From the NCBI GenBank assembly GCA_029243445.1, contig JAQWSA010000058.1:1-16774 (forward strand): a DNA stretch of 16,774 nucleotides, given 5' to 3'. The position numbers were made by a program, and so were the translations under genes. The notes under the pieces were generated by a model, which did not search any database, was not told the origin of the DNA, and saw only the letters and a list, made by a program, of their open reading frames with translations. Below are positions 7,263 through 16,118 of this stretch, piece after piece; position 1 is the first letter of the stretch; each line of letters starts with the position of its first letter. Origin of the DNA: Alphaproteobacteria bacterium. GTDB lineage: Bacteria; Pseudomonadota; Alphaproteobacteria; UBA6615.

Positions 7263-8051
7263 TTAAATATTAATATCAACAATTACTGGAGCATGGTCTG
7301 AAGGCTTTATCCAGTCTCTTGCATCCTGGAATACACTCGCTGCCACTATTTTATCTTTCAGCTTTGGTGTAACCCAAATATGATCTAAACGTCGTCCACG
7401 GTTTGATAGTTTCCAGTCTTTAGACCTGTAACTCCACCAGGTGTAGAGCTTTTCGCTGTAAGGGATAATGTAGCGTACTGCATCAACCCAGTTTTGGCTG
7501 TCTTGTAATTTTTTCAATTTTTCAATTTCAACTATAGTATGGCTAACCACTTTTTGGAGTTGCTTATGTGACCAAACATCGTTTTCGTGGGGGGCTATAT
7601 TAAGATCCCCGACTAATACCTTCAGTTCATCAGGGTGTGAGTTTTCAGCACCCCACGCGGTAATCTCATCTAAAAAATTTAGTTTATGTGAAAATTTTTT
7701 GTTAGTTTTGGGGTTGGGTTCATCACCTCCGGCCGGTATGTAAAAATTATGTATTTCAATGCCGTTTATTAATTTTACACTTATATGTCGACAATCATTA
7801 AGTCCGCACCAGTTTTTACTATCGGTTGATATAAAGGGTATGCGTGAAAGGATGGCGACACCGTTATATGATTTCATCCCGCGAACGTGCCGGTGCTCAA
7901 ATAAATTTTCAAGAGTTTTATGAGGAAAAAGTTCATCAACTACTTTAGTTTCCTGTAGGCAGATAATGTCAGGATTAACCTCTTTAACAAAACGCTCTAT
8001 TAAGCCAGCACGAAGACGAACCGAGTTAATATTCCAGGTGGCAATTCTCAT
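7263..8051 (-). CDS. xthA: Exodeoxyribonuclease III / AP endonuclease
   Basis: A 262-residue Mg-dependent nuclease of the exonuclease III family, which cuts DNA at abasic sites and removes 3' blocks in base-excision repair. All active-site blocks are present: MRIATWNINSVR (N7), CLQETK with the metal ligand E34, HNFYIPAGG with Y104, VGDLNIAP with D149 and N151, RRLDHIW with D223, and the final SDHAP with D252/H253. The start is the ATG at 8051; a TTG immediately before it (8054) would only add one residue. CCGAGA lies about 9 bases upstream. It lies 66 bases downstream of the FAH-family gene and 19 bases upstream of the deacetylase-like gene. The enzyme looks complete and functional. Several alphaproteobacteria encode more than one paralogue, so xthA rather than another copy is a tentative symbol. 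Confidence 0.93.
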   Translation of the reverse strand: MRIATWNINSVRLRAGLIERFVKEVNPDIICLQETKVVDELFPHKTLENLFEHRHVRGMKSYNGVAILSRIPFISTDSKNWCGLNDCRHISVKLINGIEIHNFYIPAGGDEPNPKTNKKFSHKLNFLDEITAWGAENSHPDELKVLVGDLNIAPHENDVWSHKQLQKVVSHTIVEIEKLKKLQDSQNWVDAVRYIIPYSEKLYTWWSYRSKDWKLSNRGRRLDHIWVTPKLKDKIVAASVFQDARDWIKPSDHAPVIVDINI

Positions 8052-8079
8052 CAAATTATCTCGGTTTCTATAAAGTTCT

Positions 8080-8116
8080 AACCTTAATGGTTTATGTAAT
8101 AATATTTATTAAGGTT
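8080..8116. repeat. Inverted repeat between the FAH-family gene and xth
   Basis: A perfect 9-bp inverted repeat, AACCTTAAT at 8080-8088 and ATTAAGGTT at 8108-8116, with a 19-base AT-rich loop. It begins one base after the FAH gene stop. Only the plus-strand reading is followed by T (five), and no plus-strand gene ends here. In the minus transcript it would form a hairpin without a U tract, so it may affect processing or stability of the mRNA rather than terminate it. Confidence 0.45.
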
Positions 8117-8117
8117 T

Positions 8118-8801
8118 TTAACAAACTGTAATGTTAAGGGTATCAAGCCCCTCGATACGCGCAATCATTTTGTCACCGGGTACAACTGGTCCTACCCCAT
8201 CAGGGGTTCCTGTGTAGATTAGGTCCCCAGGAGCCAATTCTATTAATTCAGAAAGATTAGAAATTGTTTCTTGAAGATTCCAGATCATGAGCTCAAGATC
8301 TGAATCTTGTTTTATCTCACCATTTACTTCTAACCATAACCTCCCTTTAGGAAAGTGCCCTACTTGATCTGCTGGGTGAATGTCTCCACAAGGTGCTGAT
8401 TGATCAAATCCCTTACCCATATCCCAGGGTCTTCCCTTTTCACGCAGAGCAATTTGTAGGTCTCGACGGGTCATGTCTAGACCAACAGCGTATCCATAAA
8501 CATGGTTAAGAGCCATATCTTCAGATATGTTCTGTCCTCCTACACCTATAGCAGCTACTAATTCACATTCGTAATGAAGATTTGATGTGCAGGATGGATA
8601 TTTTAATTGGGATCCATTAGGAATAATCGAATCTGCCGGCTTTGCGAAGTAAAAAGGTGGGTCACGTTCGTCCCCACCCATTTCACGAATATGGGCCATA
8701 TAATTACGGCCAACACACATCACCCTTCTAACAGGAAACCGTTTCTTTTGGTTAGTGACGGCGATAGATACTAATGGAGGCTGTGAAACTACAAATTCCA
8801 T
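8118..8801 (-). CDS. Fumarylacetoacetate hydrolase (FAH) family acylpyruvase-like hydrolase
   Basis: A 227-residue protein made of one FAH C-terminal-type domain. This is the short form seen in acylpyruvases (FAHD1, YcgM) and fumarylpyruvate hydrolases (NagK). It cleaves a C-C bond in beta-diketo or acylpyruvate compounds, or decarboxylates oxaloacetate, with Mg2+ in the cytoplasm. Motifs are MCVGRNYMAHIREMG (28-42), the metal ligands E78 and E80 in HYECELVAAIG with D109 in GYAVGLDMTRRD, KGFDQSAP (130-137), and GDLIYTGTPDGVG near the end. No aromatic-degradation genes are nearby to fix the substrate, so a general acylpyruvate or oxaloacetate clean-up role is as likely as fumarylpyruvate hydrolysis. 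AAAGGA lies 9 bases before the ATG at 8801. It follows the puuD-like gene by 31 bases. Confidence 0.88.
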   Translation of the reverse strand: MEFVVSQPPLVSIAVTNQKKRFPVRRVMCVGRNYMAHIREMGGDERDPPFYFAKPADSIIPNGSQLKYPSCTSNLHYECELVAAIGVGGQNISEDMALNHVYGYAVGLDMTRRDLQIALREKGRPWDMGKGFDQSAPCGDIHPADQVGHFPKGRLWLEVNGEIKQDSDLELMIWNLQETISNLSELIELAPGDLIYTGTPDGVGPVVPGDKMIARIEGLDTLNITVC

Positions 8802-8832
8802 GTTCCTTATTCCTTTTTATTTACACTTAAAT

Positions 8833-9639
8833 TTAAATTCTGTCTTTTGCTCTTGCTTTTGCAGAGGCACCAAATTCCCCATATAACTCTCGGTTAAACG
8901 AGTGACTAAGCAAACGAAATTCTGCGTGCCACTGCACCCCAACTAAAAAAGATTTTGCAGATGGCATGGAAATACCTTCTATTACGCCATCATCGCTTAG
9001 GGCTTCTACAACCAAACCTTTTGCTAGTTTATCTACTGCTTGACCATGTAACGAATTAACCATGATGGATTCTTCATTAATTCCGGCTTTATTTGCTATA
9101 TTGGAAAAATATCCACCCGGGGTTAACCTAACAGTGTGCCGGAGTGCAAACCTTTCTTCCATAATATCCGTTCTTGGCATGCGATGATCATGCTTTCCCT
9201 CAACCTCCCAAAGGTAGGGAAATAGCGTTCCACCTAACGCAACATTTATTTCTTGGATTCCCCTGCAAATTCCTAGCAGAGGGACTGCTTCTTCAACAGC
9301 TGCTTTTACCATAGGCAGAGTTATAGAATCTCGCACTGGATCACGATAAGTCTCAGGACGAAATGGGGCTCCGCCGTAGTGCTGCGGTTCGATATTGGCT
9401 CTGCCACCCGTAAGAATAATACCGTCTAGCCGGTCTATTAACTCATGAATAGAATACAAATTATCACCGGCTATTTTTGCGAAGGATGGAAGAACTACAG
9501 GCATACCCCCGAAGGCCTCGACTACACTATAAACATACTTATGACCGGCCGACTGAATATCAAAGCCATTAAAATCTTTGAGCTCTCCTGACACCCCAAT
9601 AAGAGGTCTAGGGTTTTTAATTGTATTATTGTGAGACAT
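8833..9639 (-). CDS. Class I glutamine amidotransferase-like gamma-glutamyl hydrolase (PuuD/peptidase C26 family)
   Basis: A 268-residue single-domain amidase. The fold signatures are GVSGELK at the start, LDGIILTGGRANIEPQHYGG (71-90), the nucleophile elbow LLGICRGIQEINVALGG with C125, and VGVQWHAEF with H238 and E240, completing a Cys-His-Glu triad. This is peptidase family C26, which includes E. coli PuuD (gamma-glutamyl-GABA hydrolase of putrescine breakdown) and folate-polyglutamate hydrolases. No other putrescine genes (puuA, puuB, puuC) are visible here, so the exact gamma-glutamyl substrate is open. The ATG at 9639 has a GGA about 8 bases upstream. It lies 52 bases after the lolA-like gene and 31 bases before the FAH-family gene. 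The alternative that it is an amidotransferase subunit is less likely because no partner is adjacent. Confidence 0.88.
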   Translation of the reverse strand: MSHNNTIKNPRPLIGVSGELKDFNGFDIQSAGHKYVYSVVEAFGGMPVVLPSFAKIAGDNLYSIHELIDRLDGIILTGGRANIEPQHYGGAPFRPETYRDPVRDSITLPMVKAAVEEAVPLLGICRGIQEINVALGGTLFPYLWEVEGKHDHRMPRTDIMEERFALRHTVRLTPGGYFSNIANKAGINEESIMVNSLHGQAVDKLAKGLVVEALSDDGVIEGISMPSAKSFLVGVQWHAEFRLLSHSFNRELYGEFGASAKARAKDRI

Positions 9640-9691
9640 AATTATTATCCAGTTACTTGCTTTTTAGCATGTAGCTTTGATGCACGAAAGC

Positions 9692-10330
9692 CTAATCGCT
9701 GCCGTCTATATTAATATTGGGCGCTGGGTCAATTAAGGAAAATAATTCTTTATCAAGAAGTACACCGAATTTAGGCCCTTGAAGTGCAATTTCGACCTTA
9801 TTTCCTTGAATGTCTTGGATTTGCCATTTAGCTAATCTTAGGGGCGCGTCTTCAAATGTTAAGGTTACAGAACCCATATTAGGGAATTTAGCCTTTTGCA
9901 GGGTTATCCTCATGGAGGCAGGTCCACGTTCAAAGTTAGTTACTATTATTTTTTGGGATAGCTTGATTTTTTCTTCTAGAAGAAAAAATATTGGTGTTTC
10001 ACTAACGGGGACATAACTAGTCTGCAGTAGATCTTTGTCATAGTACATTAACGTTGAGCCCCGAGCCACCATAAATACCGGTGTAGGGGGATCATATTCT
10101 ATGCGCACAGCATTGGGCCGACTTAATCGGATCCTTCCCTCTACAACACCTTGCTGAGAGAATTGGATAAACCTGCTATCTAGGGTAGTTAATTCGTTTA
10201 AGTACTTCTCTATTCTGTTTAAATCTGACCTCGTTGATTTATCTATCGTAAATTTAGATTCAGCGTTAGAGCTGTGACTGCTGATAGCTAGAAAACAAAT
10301 AAATAAAAGTGATGTTGCATATTTTTTCAT
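9692..10330 (-). CDS. lolA: LolA-family outer-membrane lipoprotein carrier
   Basis: A 212-residue periplasmic protein that, in this family, shuttles lipoproteins from the LolCDE complex in the inner membrane to the outer membrane. A Sec signal peptide covers residues 1-23 (MKKYATSLLFICFLAISS..., predicted cut after SSNA). The mature part has the LolA half-barrel pattern: LTTLDSRFIQFSQQG, GRIRLSRPNAVRIEYDPP, ARGSTLMYYDKDL, then alternating strands down to LFSLIDP. The position directly after ftsK agrees with the lolA neighbourhood in many alphaproteobacteria. There is no clear Shine-Dalgarno before the ATG at 10330, and a possible promoter lies immediately upstream. It could alternatively be one of the LolA-like paralogues of unassigned cargo. 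Confidence 0.88.
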   Translation of the reverse strand: MKKYATSLLFICFLAISSHSSNAESKFTIDKSTRSDLNRIEKYLNELTTLDSRFIQFSQQGVVEGRIRLSRPNAVRIEYDPPTPVFMVARGSTLMYYDKDLLQTSYVPVSETPIFFLLEEKIKLSQKIIVTNFERGPASMRITLQKAKFPNMGSVTLTFEDAPLRLAKWQIQDIQGNKVEIALQGPKFGVLLDKELFSLIDPAPNINIDGSD

Positions 10331-10341
10331 ACAACTAAAAT

Positions 10342-10369
10342 ATTATAAAAATGAAATTTTTGCGAGCAA
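10342..10369 (-). promoter_or_regulatory. Candidate sigma-70-type promoter of the lolA-like gene
   Basis: On the minus strand TTGCTC (10369-10364) and TATAAT (10347-10342) are separated by 16 bases. Transcription would start only about 5 bases before the lolA ATG, giving an almost leaderless mRNA, which would fit the missing ribosome binding site. The region is AT-rich, so a chance TATAAT is quite possible. Confidence 0.3.
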
Positions 10370-10404
10370 ACAAAATAGCTATATTAGTTTTATGGCTGTT
10401 ATTA

Positions 10405-12846
10405 TTAGTCACCGCTATGGTCGGCTACTAGCACTTCTCTTCGCCCAACGTGATTAGCAGTGCTAACAACACCTTCTTTTTCCATTTGTTCAATAATTCG
10501 TGCAGCACGATTATAGCCTATTTGAAGGTGTCTTTGTACGAAACTTGTGGAAGCCTTTTGCTCACGAGCAACCAGCGCAACCGCTTGGTCATATAACTTA
10601 TCACTAGAATTATTTTCTGATGAATTGAACCCCGGGATCCCATTAGCAACATCTACATCTTCTGTCACGTCGTCGAGATAATCTGGCTCTCCTTGAGCCT
10701 TTAGAAATGCAACTAATGATTCCACTTCTAAATCAGAAACAAAAGGTCCATGGATCCGCGTAATTCTTCCGCCCCCTGCCATGTATAGCATGTCACCATG
10801 TCCCAGCAATTGCTCAGCTCCCTGTTCGCCAAGAATAGTTCGGCTATCTATTTTTGTGGTTACCTGAAAACTAATGCGCGTTGGTAAATTGGCCTTAATT
10901 GTTCCAGTTATAACGTCAACGGAAGGTCTTTGTGTGGCTAAGATAAGATGTATGCCCGCTGCACGTGCCATTTGTGCTAAACGCTGCACGGCAGCTTCAA
11001 CTTCTTTACCAGCTACCAACATAAGGTCTGCCATTTCGTCAACTACAACTACGATAAAAGGTAGAGGGACCATATCGAATGGTTGTTCTTCAAAAACGGG
11101 TTTGCCGCTTTCTATATCGAATCCGGTTTGAACCTTTCTTGAAAGGATTTCACCTTTTTTTCGTGCTTGCTCAATGCGTTGGTTATAGCCAGCTATGTTC
11201 CTTACCCCAAGTTTAGACATAGAACGATATCTATTTTCCATTTCTCTAGTTACCCACTTAAGTGCCACTACAGCTTTTTTAGGCTCCGTAACTACTGGGG
11301 CAAGCAAATGAGGTATTCCATCATAAACTGATAACTCAAGCATTTTGGGGTCAATCATAATAAATCTGCACTCTTCGGGCTGCACTCTATAGAGGAGTGA
11401 GGCGATCATGGCATTTATTCCGACGGATTTTCCAGAGCCAGTAGTTCCTGCAATCAGTAAGTGTGGCATACGAGCTAGATCAACCATCATTGGCTCGCCG
11501 CCAATATTCTTACCTAGTGCTAAAGTTAGATCCCCTGATTTTTTTTCGAATGTAGATGACGCAAGAAGTTCACGGAGGCCAACATGTTCTCGACTAGCAT
11601 TTGGTAGTTCAATACCTATAACATTTCGTCCGGGGACAACAGCGATACGAACAGAAACGGCACTCATTGATCTAGCAATGTCATCGGCTAAACCTATTAC
11701 TCTACTCGTTTTAGTGCCTGGAGCTGGTTCTAGTTCATAAAGTGTAACAACCGGTCCTGGTCGGACATGTACAATTTCGCCGTAAACACCAAAGTCTTCT
11801 AGAACAGATTCTAGCACACGAGCATTTTGCTCTAATGCTTCTTCACTAATTTGGCTAGACGCCTTCGTAGTTAGACTAGTCTCTGTTAATAAATCCAGCG
11901 AAGGTAATTCATAACCTTCCCCTGGAGCTAGAAGCTCAAGTTTAGCTTGTCTATCTGTTAATGCTTGTTGGCTAGGTTTAAGCGTTTTAGAGCGAGGAGC
12001 AACCCGTGTTCTCTTTGAAGTGGAAACAATCCCGGGTTCTTGTTTTGTGTCTGAACCTGTAACTCTTGGAGCTCTAATTGGTTGCGGTTCCTGGCGGGTC
12101 TTTATTGTTTTTTTAGAAGTGGGCATAAATCCCATATTTTTTCCTCTAACCAGTATTAATGGCTTTCTTATGGTCCATGAAAAAATATGTTTAAATATGT
12201 TTATTATTAACCTTAAAATATATGGTGATTTTTGCCAATCACTCCAGTTTAAAGCTAGAGCACTTAAAAAACTTATAATGGCTATTATACTAGAGCCTAG
12301 TCCTAAATAATGTTGGGGAATATTATTAATAGCAGCTATATTGGAAGTTAGATTATAGGCTAGATAACCAAAAGTTCCTCCTAGTCCGGAATGCAAATGC
12401 AATGGCCAAAATTTAGGGGTGGCAAGATAGTTAAGGCTATATGAGGTCATTAAAATTGAAAGTAGCAGGGCAAGAAGTCGCCATCCCAAGTGATTTAATG
12501 GTTGATGACGCAGCAGTTTTACGCCCCAAGTTAGGGCAATTAAAGATAGTAAAATTGACGATAGGCCAAAATACTGAAGAGCCAAGTCAGATATAGCTGC
12601 CCCATAAACCCCTAATATGTTTTTAACGGGACCGTCACTAGCACTATTAATGGACGGATCCAGACTATTATAATCTACCAGTGATATTGCAAATGCGATG
12701 CCTGAAGATAATAATAAAAGCCCTAAGGTTTCGATAAACCGTCGTCTTAAAAAGTTGCGAACGGGCTCTGGCAAAATTGAAATCTGACTTGAAACTCCGC
12801 GAACAAACCTACCGCGCATTTGACCATTGTCTACTCTAGCAATCAT
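10405..12846 (-). CDS. ftsK: DNA translocase FtsK
   Basis: An 813-residue septal DNA pump that coordinates chromosome dimer resolution with division. The N-terminal part (about 30-200) holds four hydrophobic helices that anchor it in the inner membrane. A polar basic linker spans about 225-310. The alpha/beta motor follows, with Walker A IAGTTGSGKS (K473) and Walker B FIVVVVDEMAD (D603, E604), and with ATQRPSVDVITG and RISFQVTTKIDSRTILGE characteristic of FtsK/SpoIIIE. The last 65 residues, from DKLYDQAVALV through FVQRHLQIGYNRAARIIEQM, are the winged-helix gamma domain that reads KOPS sequences and activates XerD. The length is usual for alphaproteobacteria and all key residues are present. 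AAAGGA lies 10 bases before the ATG. It follows the aminotransferase gene by 27 bases and is probably cotranscribed with it. Confidence 0.97.
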   Translation of the reverse strand: MIARVDNGQMRGRFVRGVSSQISILPEPVRNFLRRRFIETLGLLLLSSGIAFAISLVDYNSLDPSINSASDGPVKNILGVYGAAISDLALQYFGLSSILLSLIALTWGVKLLRHQPLNHLGWRLLALLLSILMTSYSLNYLATPKFWPLHLHSGLGGTFGYLAYNLTSNIAAINNIPQHYLGLGSSIIAIISFLSALALNWSDWQKSPYILRLIINIFKHIFSWTIRKPLILVRGKNMGFMPTSKKTIKTRQEPQPIRAPRVTGSDTKQEPGIVSTSKRTRVAPRSKTLKPSQQALTDRQAKLELLAPGEGYELPSLDLLTETSLTTKASSQISEEALEQNARVLESVLEDFGVYGEIVHVRPGPVVTLYELEPAPGTKTSRVIGLADDIARSMSAVSVRIAVVPGRNVIGIELPNASREHVGLRELLASSTFEKKSGDLTLALGKNIGGEPMMVDLARMPHLLIAGTTGSGKSVGINAMIASLLYRVQPEECRFIMIDPKMLELSVYDGIPHLLAPVVTEPKKAVVALKWVTREMENRYRSMSKLGVRNIAGYNQRIEQARKKGEILSRKVQTGFDIESGKPVFEEQPFDMVPLPFIVVVVDEMADLMLVAGKEVEAAVQRLAQMARAAGIHLILATQRPSVDVITGTIKANLPTRISFQVTTKIDSRTILGEQGAEQLLGHGDMLYMAGGGRITRIHGPFVSDLEVESLVAFLKAQGEPDYLDDVTEDVDVANGIPGFNSSENNSSDKLYDQAVALVAREQKASTSFVQRHLQIGYNRAARIIEQMEKEGVVSTANHVGRREVLVADHSGD

Positions 12847-12873
12847 GGTTCGTCGGTCCTTTCTTTATATATG

Positions 12874-14070
12874 CTACTTTATTAGAGTTTCATGTATTTG
12901 AGTAATTGCGTTCCGCGTAGTCTTTAAATCATGAACGAGAGCGACACGAATAAATTGCTTGCCTGGATTTGATCCATTAGCACCTTCTTTGGCTAGAAAT
13001 TCACCAGGTAAAACTCTAACCCCTGATTCTTTCCATAATTTCTTTGCTGCATTTGCCCCGTCACCTACGTTAAGCCAGAGATAGAATCCTCCCCCAGGAC
13101 GATTGGCCCCTAAGTCTCCATTCAGGGTTTCTAGTGCAAAATCAAATTTTTCACGGTAAAGATCCCTGCTTTTTTCAACATGTTCTTCATCTTTCCATAA
13201 AGCTTCTGATGCTCGCATAATGGGCAAAGGAATTTGAGCACCACCATACTGACGCAAACGTAAAAACTTTTTTATTAGATTTGGGTCACCCGCAACAAAA
13301 CCGGATCTAAGACCCGGCACGTTTGAACGCTTGCTGAGGCTATGGAAAACTAATATATTTCGACAGTTGTTAGCGAGTTCTCTGCAAGCAGAAAGACCAC
13401 CGGGGGGCGCACTTTTAGTGTAAATTTCTGAATAGCACTCGTCTATAGCAAGAACGAAGTCGTACTTTTGTGCTAATTCAGCAGCATGAACTAAGAAATC
13501 TATGTCGGCTATTGAACCTTGCGGATTTGCTGGACTATTTATATAAGCTAGGGCTGTCCGCTCAAGTATATTTGGTTCAATTGTAGAAAAATCTGGTTGA
13601 AAACCAGTTTCTGGTCCTGCTGATAATAGAATTATTTTAGATCTCGCTATCGCTGCAGCGCCTATATAAACTTGGTAAAATGGGTTGGGCATTAAGACTA
13701 AAGGCTTGGAGCCCATTTTTTTCTCTGGCACCGCTAAAAGTGCTGCCATAAAGAGAGCTTCCCTTGTTCCAGATACCACCGCAATATTTTGTTCCGGATC
13801 TATTAGGTCTTCTGGCAACTTGTAACGATTAGTGAGCCAATTTGAGATCGCCAAACGAAGACCATCGGTACCATTAGGAGGAGGGTACTTGCCCCAATCC
13901 TCCATATTCTCAATTAGAATATTTTTAATAAAATCTGGGGCGGAGTGTTTCGGTTCACCTATTTGCATATAGACGGGTGGCGTGTTCGCAGGAGGATCTA
14001 CGTCAAACAATAGCTCCCTCAAACGGTCGAATGGGTAATCAGTTAGTTTATCAAGTATGTCATTATGCAT
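12874..14070 (-). CDS. Class I/II PLP aminotransferase, possibly succinyldiaminopimelate aminotransferase (DapC-like)
   Basis: A 398-residue fold-type I aminotransferase. Recognisable blocks are YMQIGEPKHSAPDFI (substrate-binding N-terminal arm), KYPPPNGTDGLRLAI, VVSGTREALFMAA, NSPANPQG (N182), LAIDECYSEIY (D210, Y213), the Schiff-base lysine K247 in FHSLSKRSN followed by VPGLRSGFVAGD (R255), and a C-terminal FIRVALVHD arginine. The family includes alanine, aspartate and N-succinyl-L,L-diaminopimelate aminotransferases. In alphaproteobacteria the copy beside ftsK is commonly labelled DapC of the lysine and diaminopimelate pathway. That would link it to peptidoglycan supply, but sequence alone does not prove the substrate. 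The start MHNDILDKLTDYPFDRLREL aligns with relatives as I recall them; the ribosome binding site is weak. It heads the long minus-strand run through ftsK. Confidence 0.85.
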   Translation of the reverse strand: MHNDILDKLTDYPFDRLRELLFDVDPPANTPPVYMQIGEPKHSAPDFIKNILIENMEDWGKYPPPNGTDGLRLAISNWLTNRYKLPEDLIDPEQNIAVVSGTREALFMAALLAVPEKKMGSKPLVLMPNPFYQVYIGAAAIARSKIILLSAGPETGFQPDFSTIEPNILERTALAYINSPANPQGSIADIDFLVHAAELAQKYDFVLAIDECYSEIYTKSAPPGGLSACRELANNCRNILVFHSLSKRSNVPGLRSGFVAGDPNLIKKFLRLRQYGGAQIPLPIMRASEALWKDEEHVEKSRDLYREKFDFALETLNGDLGANRPGGGFYLWLNVGDGANAAKKLWKESGVRVLPGEFLAKEGANGSNPGKQFIRVALVHDLKTTRNAITQIHETLIK

Positions 14071-14188
14071 TGGCTAATCGATTATGGTTTGCCAAGGTTT
14101 TAGCAAGAATAAATATAAAATCATATAAGACTCAGAGTGTTGTAGCCATATTTTAAGATTTGACTCAAGCATAATTATTATTTTTTTT

Positions 14189-14273
14189 GCTTATTTTTTA
14201 CTTTATATCCGCGAAAATTTTCGCTCTGACCTTGAAAAATCAGAAATTATATTGATTAAAGTAAAAAATAAGC
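14189..14273. repeat. Perfect 17-bp inverted repeat enclosing two smaller hairpins
   Basis: The left arm at 14189-14205 (GCTTATTTTTTACTTTA) is exactly repeated in reverse complement at 14257-14273, 51 bases apart. Inside lie a 14-bp palindrome, GCGAAAATTTTCGC at 14211-14224, and a TCTGA/TCAGA pair at 14225-14229 and 14240-14244. Together they could fold as a three-way junction. The right arm contains the T tract of the amtB terminator (on minus) and shares two bases with its stem, so the two structures would compete in RNA. A role is not evident. Confidence 0.6.
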
Positions 14274-14299
14274 CCGGCTACTAAAGAAGAGCCGGGCCT
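14261..14299 (-). terminator. Intrinsic terminator of glnK-amtB
   Basis: On the minus strand a perfect 8-bp GC-rich stem, GCCCGGCT (14297-14290) and AGCCGGGC (14279-14272), closes a 10-base loop. It is followed by TTATTTTTTAC. It lies about 95 bases beyond the amtB stop. The GC-rich stem stands out in AT-rich surroundings, making this the best terminator in the window. Confidence 0.85.
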
Positions 14300-14393
14300 A
14301 AGTTTGGAGATCCATATCCTAAGGTTTATTGGATAATTTCCCCTATTATCTATGATCTAATAAAGACCTATATATTTTAAGTTTCTAACTACA

Positions 14394-15701
14394 TTATAGA
14401 TTGTGGTATCCACGTTCACCGTGCATCGCCAGATCTAGGCCCTGCTCTTCATCATCTTTACTCACCCTGAACCTAACAAAGGTAGATAATACTTTTACTA
14501 ATATCCAGGTTATTAAGGCTGCCCAAATAACGACTGCTAACACACCGTAGGCTTGAACACCAAGTTGACTCGCGACCGTTTGCCCCTCTGCTAATCCAAC
14601 ACCGCCTAGGCTAGTGGTTACGAATATAGCAGCTAGTAAAGTACCTAGAGCTCCTCCTACGCCGTGAACAGCAAACACATCAAGTGAGTCATCAATATTG
14701 AATTTTTTCTTTACCATTTGTGTGACCGTAAAACATAGTACGCCACCTGCGAGCCCGAGTATTAGAGCGCCAACGGGGCCAACTGACCCAGAAGCAGGAG
14801 TAATTGTTGCTAAACCAGCTACCATTCCGGTAACCGCTCCAATGAGGCTTGCTTTTCTATAAAGTATTATTTCTACAGAAGACCAGGCTATGGCGCCAGC
14901 AGCAGCAGAAATATGTGTTACTGTCATGGCCATTCCGGCTGCACCATCAGCGGCCAACGCCGAGCCGCCATTAAAGCCAAACCACCCCACCCAAAGCATA
15001 GCAGCTCCTATCATGGTCATGCCAGGATTGTGTGGTGGTTGAAGATCATTAGGGAATCCTTTTCTGCTTCCTAGCATAATGGCTAGGACTAGCGCTGACA
15101 CCCCGGCCGTTACGTGGACAACTATGCCGCCAGCAAAATCAATTACTCCTTTATCGGCTAGGAAACCGCCGCCCCAGACCCAGTGCACGACTGGCGCGTA
15201 AACAAGTAGCACCCAAAACACTGAAAATATGATAACAAAAGAAAATTGTATTCTTTCTACAAATGCCCCAACTATTAAAGCAGGAGTGATGATGGCAAAG
15301 GTCATCTGAAATGTGAAGAATAGGGATTCTGGAATAGACCCGGATAAAGTGTCAAAACTAACACCCGATAAGAATGATTTACCAAGACCGCCCCACACTA
15401 GATTTCCTGAACCACCGTCCCCAAATGCTATTGAGTAACCTGCAATAAGCCAAACAATTGACATAACACATGCAATAGCAAAACAGTTCATAAGAACAGA
15501 AACAACGTTTTGTGCTCTAACAAGACCTGCGTAAAACAAAGCTAAGCCGGGTAGTGTCATAAACAGTACAAGAGCTGTTGCAGTTAGTATCCAGGCGGTA
15601 TCACCGCTGCCAAGACTATTTTCCTGTGCAAAGGCTGGTACTGAACTAGAAAGCACTGCCAAAGCTGAAGCAGCTGTATAAATTATAGTTTTAAACATCA
15701 T
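14394..15701 (-). CDS. amtB: Ammonium transporter AmtB
   Basis: A 435-residue ammonium channel of the Amt/Mep/Rh family that forms a trimer in the inner membrane and conducts ammonia derived from external ammonium. A cleavable signal peptide (residues 1-25, cut after PAFA) precedes eleven hydrophobic helices. Key residues are visible: FFTFQMTFAIITPAL (128-142) with the external Phe gate region, D189 in VIDFAGG, and the twin pore histidines H196 (GGIVVHVTAG) and H346 (DVFAVHGVGG). The cytoplasmic tail ends EEQGLDLAMHGERGYHNL, the usual GlnK-contacting tail. Two tandem ATGs occur at the start, and AAGGA lies 5 bases before the first. It follows glnK by 31 bases in one operon, so GlnK can close the channel when nitrogen is plentiful. 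Confidence 0.97.
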   Translation of the reverse strand: MMFKTIIYTAASALAVLSSSVPAFAQENSLGSGDTAWILTATALVLFMTLPGLALFYAGLVRAQNVVSVLMNCFAIACVMSIVWLIAGYSIAFGDGGSGNLVWGGLGKSFLSGVSFDTLSGSIPESLFFTFQMTFAIITPALIVGAFVERIQFSFVIIFSVFWVLLVYAPVVHWVWGGGFLADKGVIDFAGGIVVHVTAGVSALVLAIMLGSRKGFPNDLQPPHNPGMTMIGAAMLWVGWFGFNGGSALAADGAAGMAMTVTHISAAAGAIAWSSVEIILYRKASLIGAVTGMVAGLATITPASGSVGPVGALILGLAGGVLCFTVTQMVKKKFNIDDSLDVFAVHGVGGALGTLLAAIFVTTSLGGVGLAEGQTVASQLGVQAYGVLAVVIWAALITWILVKVLSTFVRFRVSKDDEEQGLDLAMHGERGYHNL

Positions 15702-15732
15702 ATTATTCCTTTTTTATGTCCGACACTTATAT

Positions 15733-16101
<369 letters not shown>

Positions 16102-16118
16102 TTACTCATAATTATTAA

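Larger units (their letters stand above)
14071..14393. other. Intergenic region between amtB and the aminotransferase gene
   Basis: These 323 bases hold, in the minus direction, the end of the amtB transcript with its terminator (near 14261-14299), a structured inverted-repeat block (14189-14273), and then about 115 bases that must contain the promoter of the aminotransferase-ftsK run. TTGAGT on the minus strand near 14161-14166 could be a -35 box, but I cannot find a good matching -10. I see no open reading frame or tRNA in the region. Confidence 0.5.
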
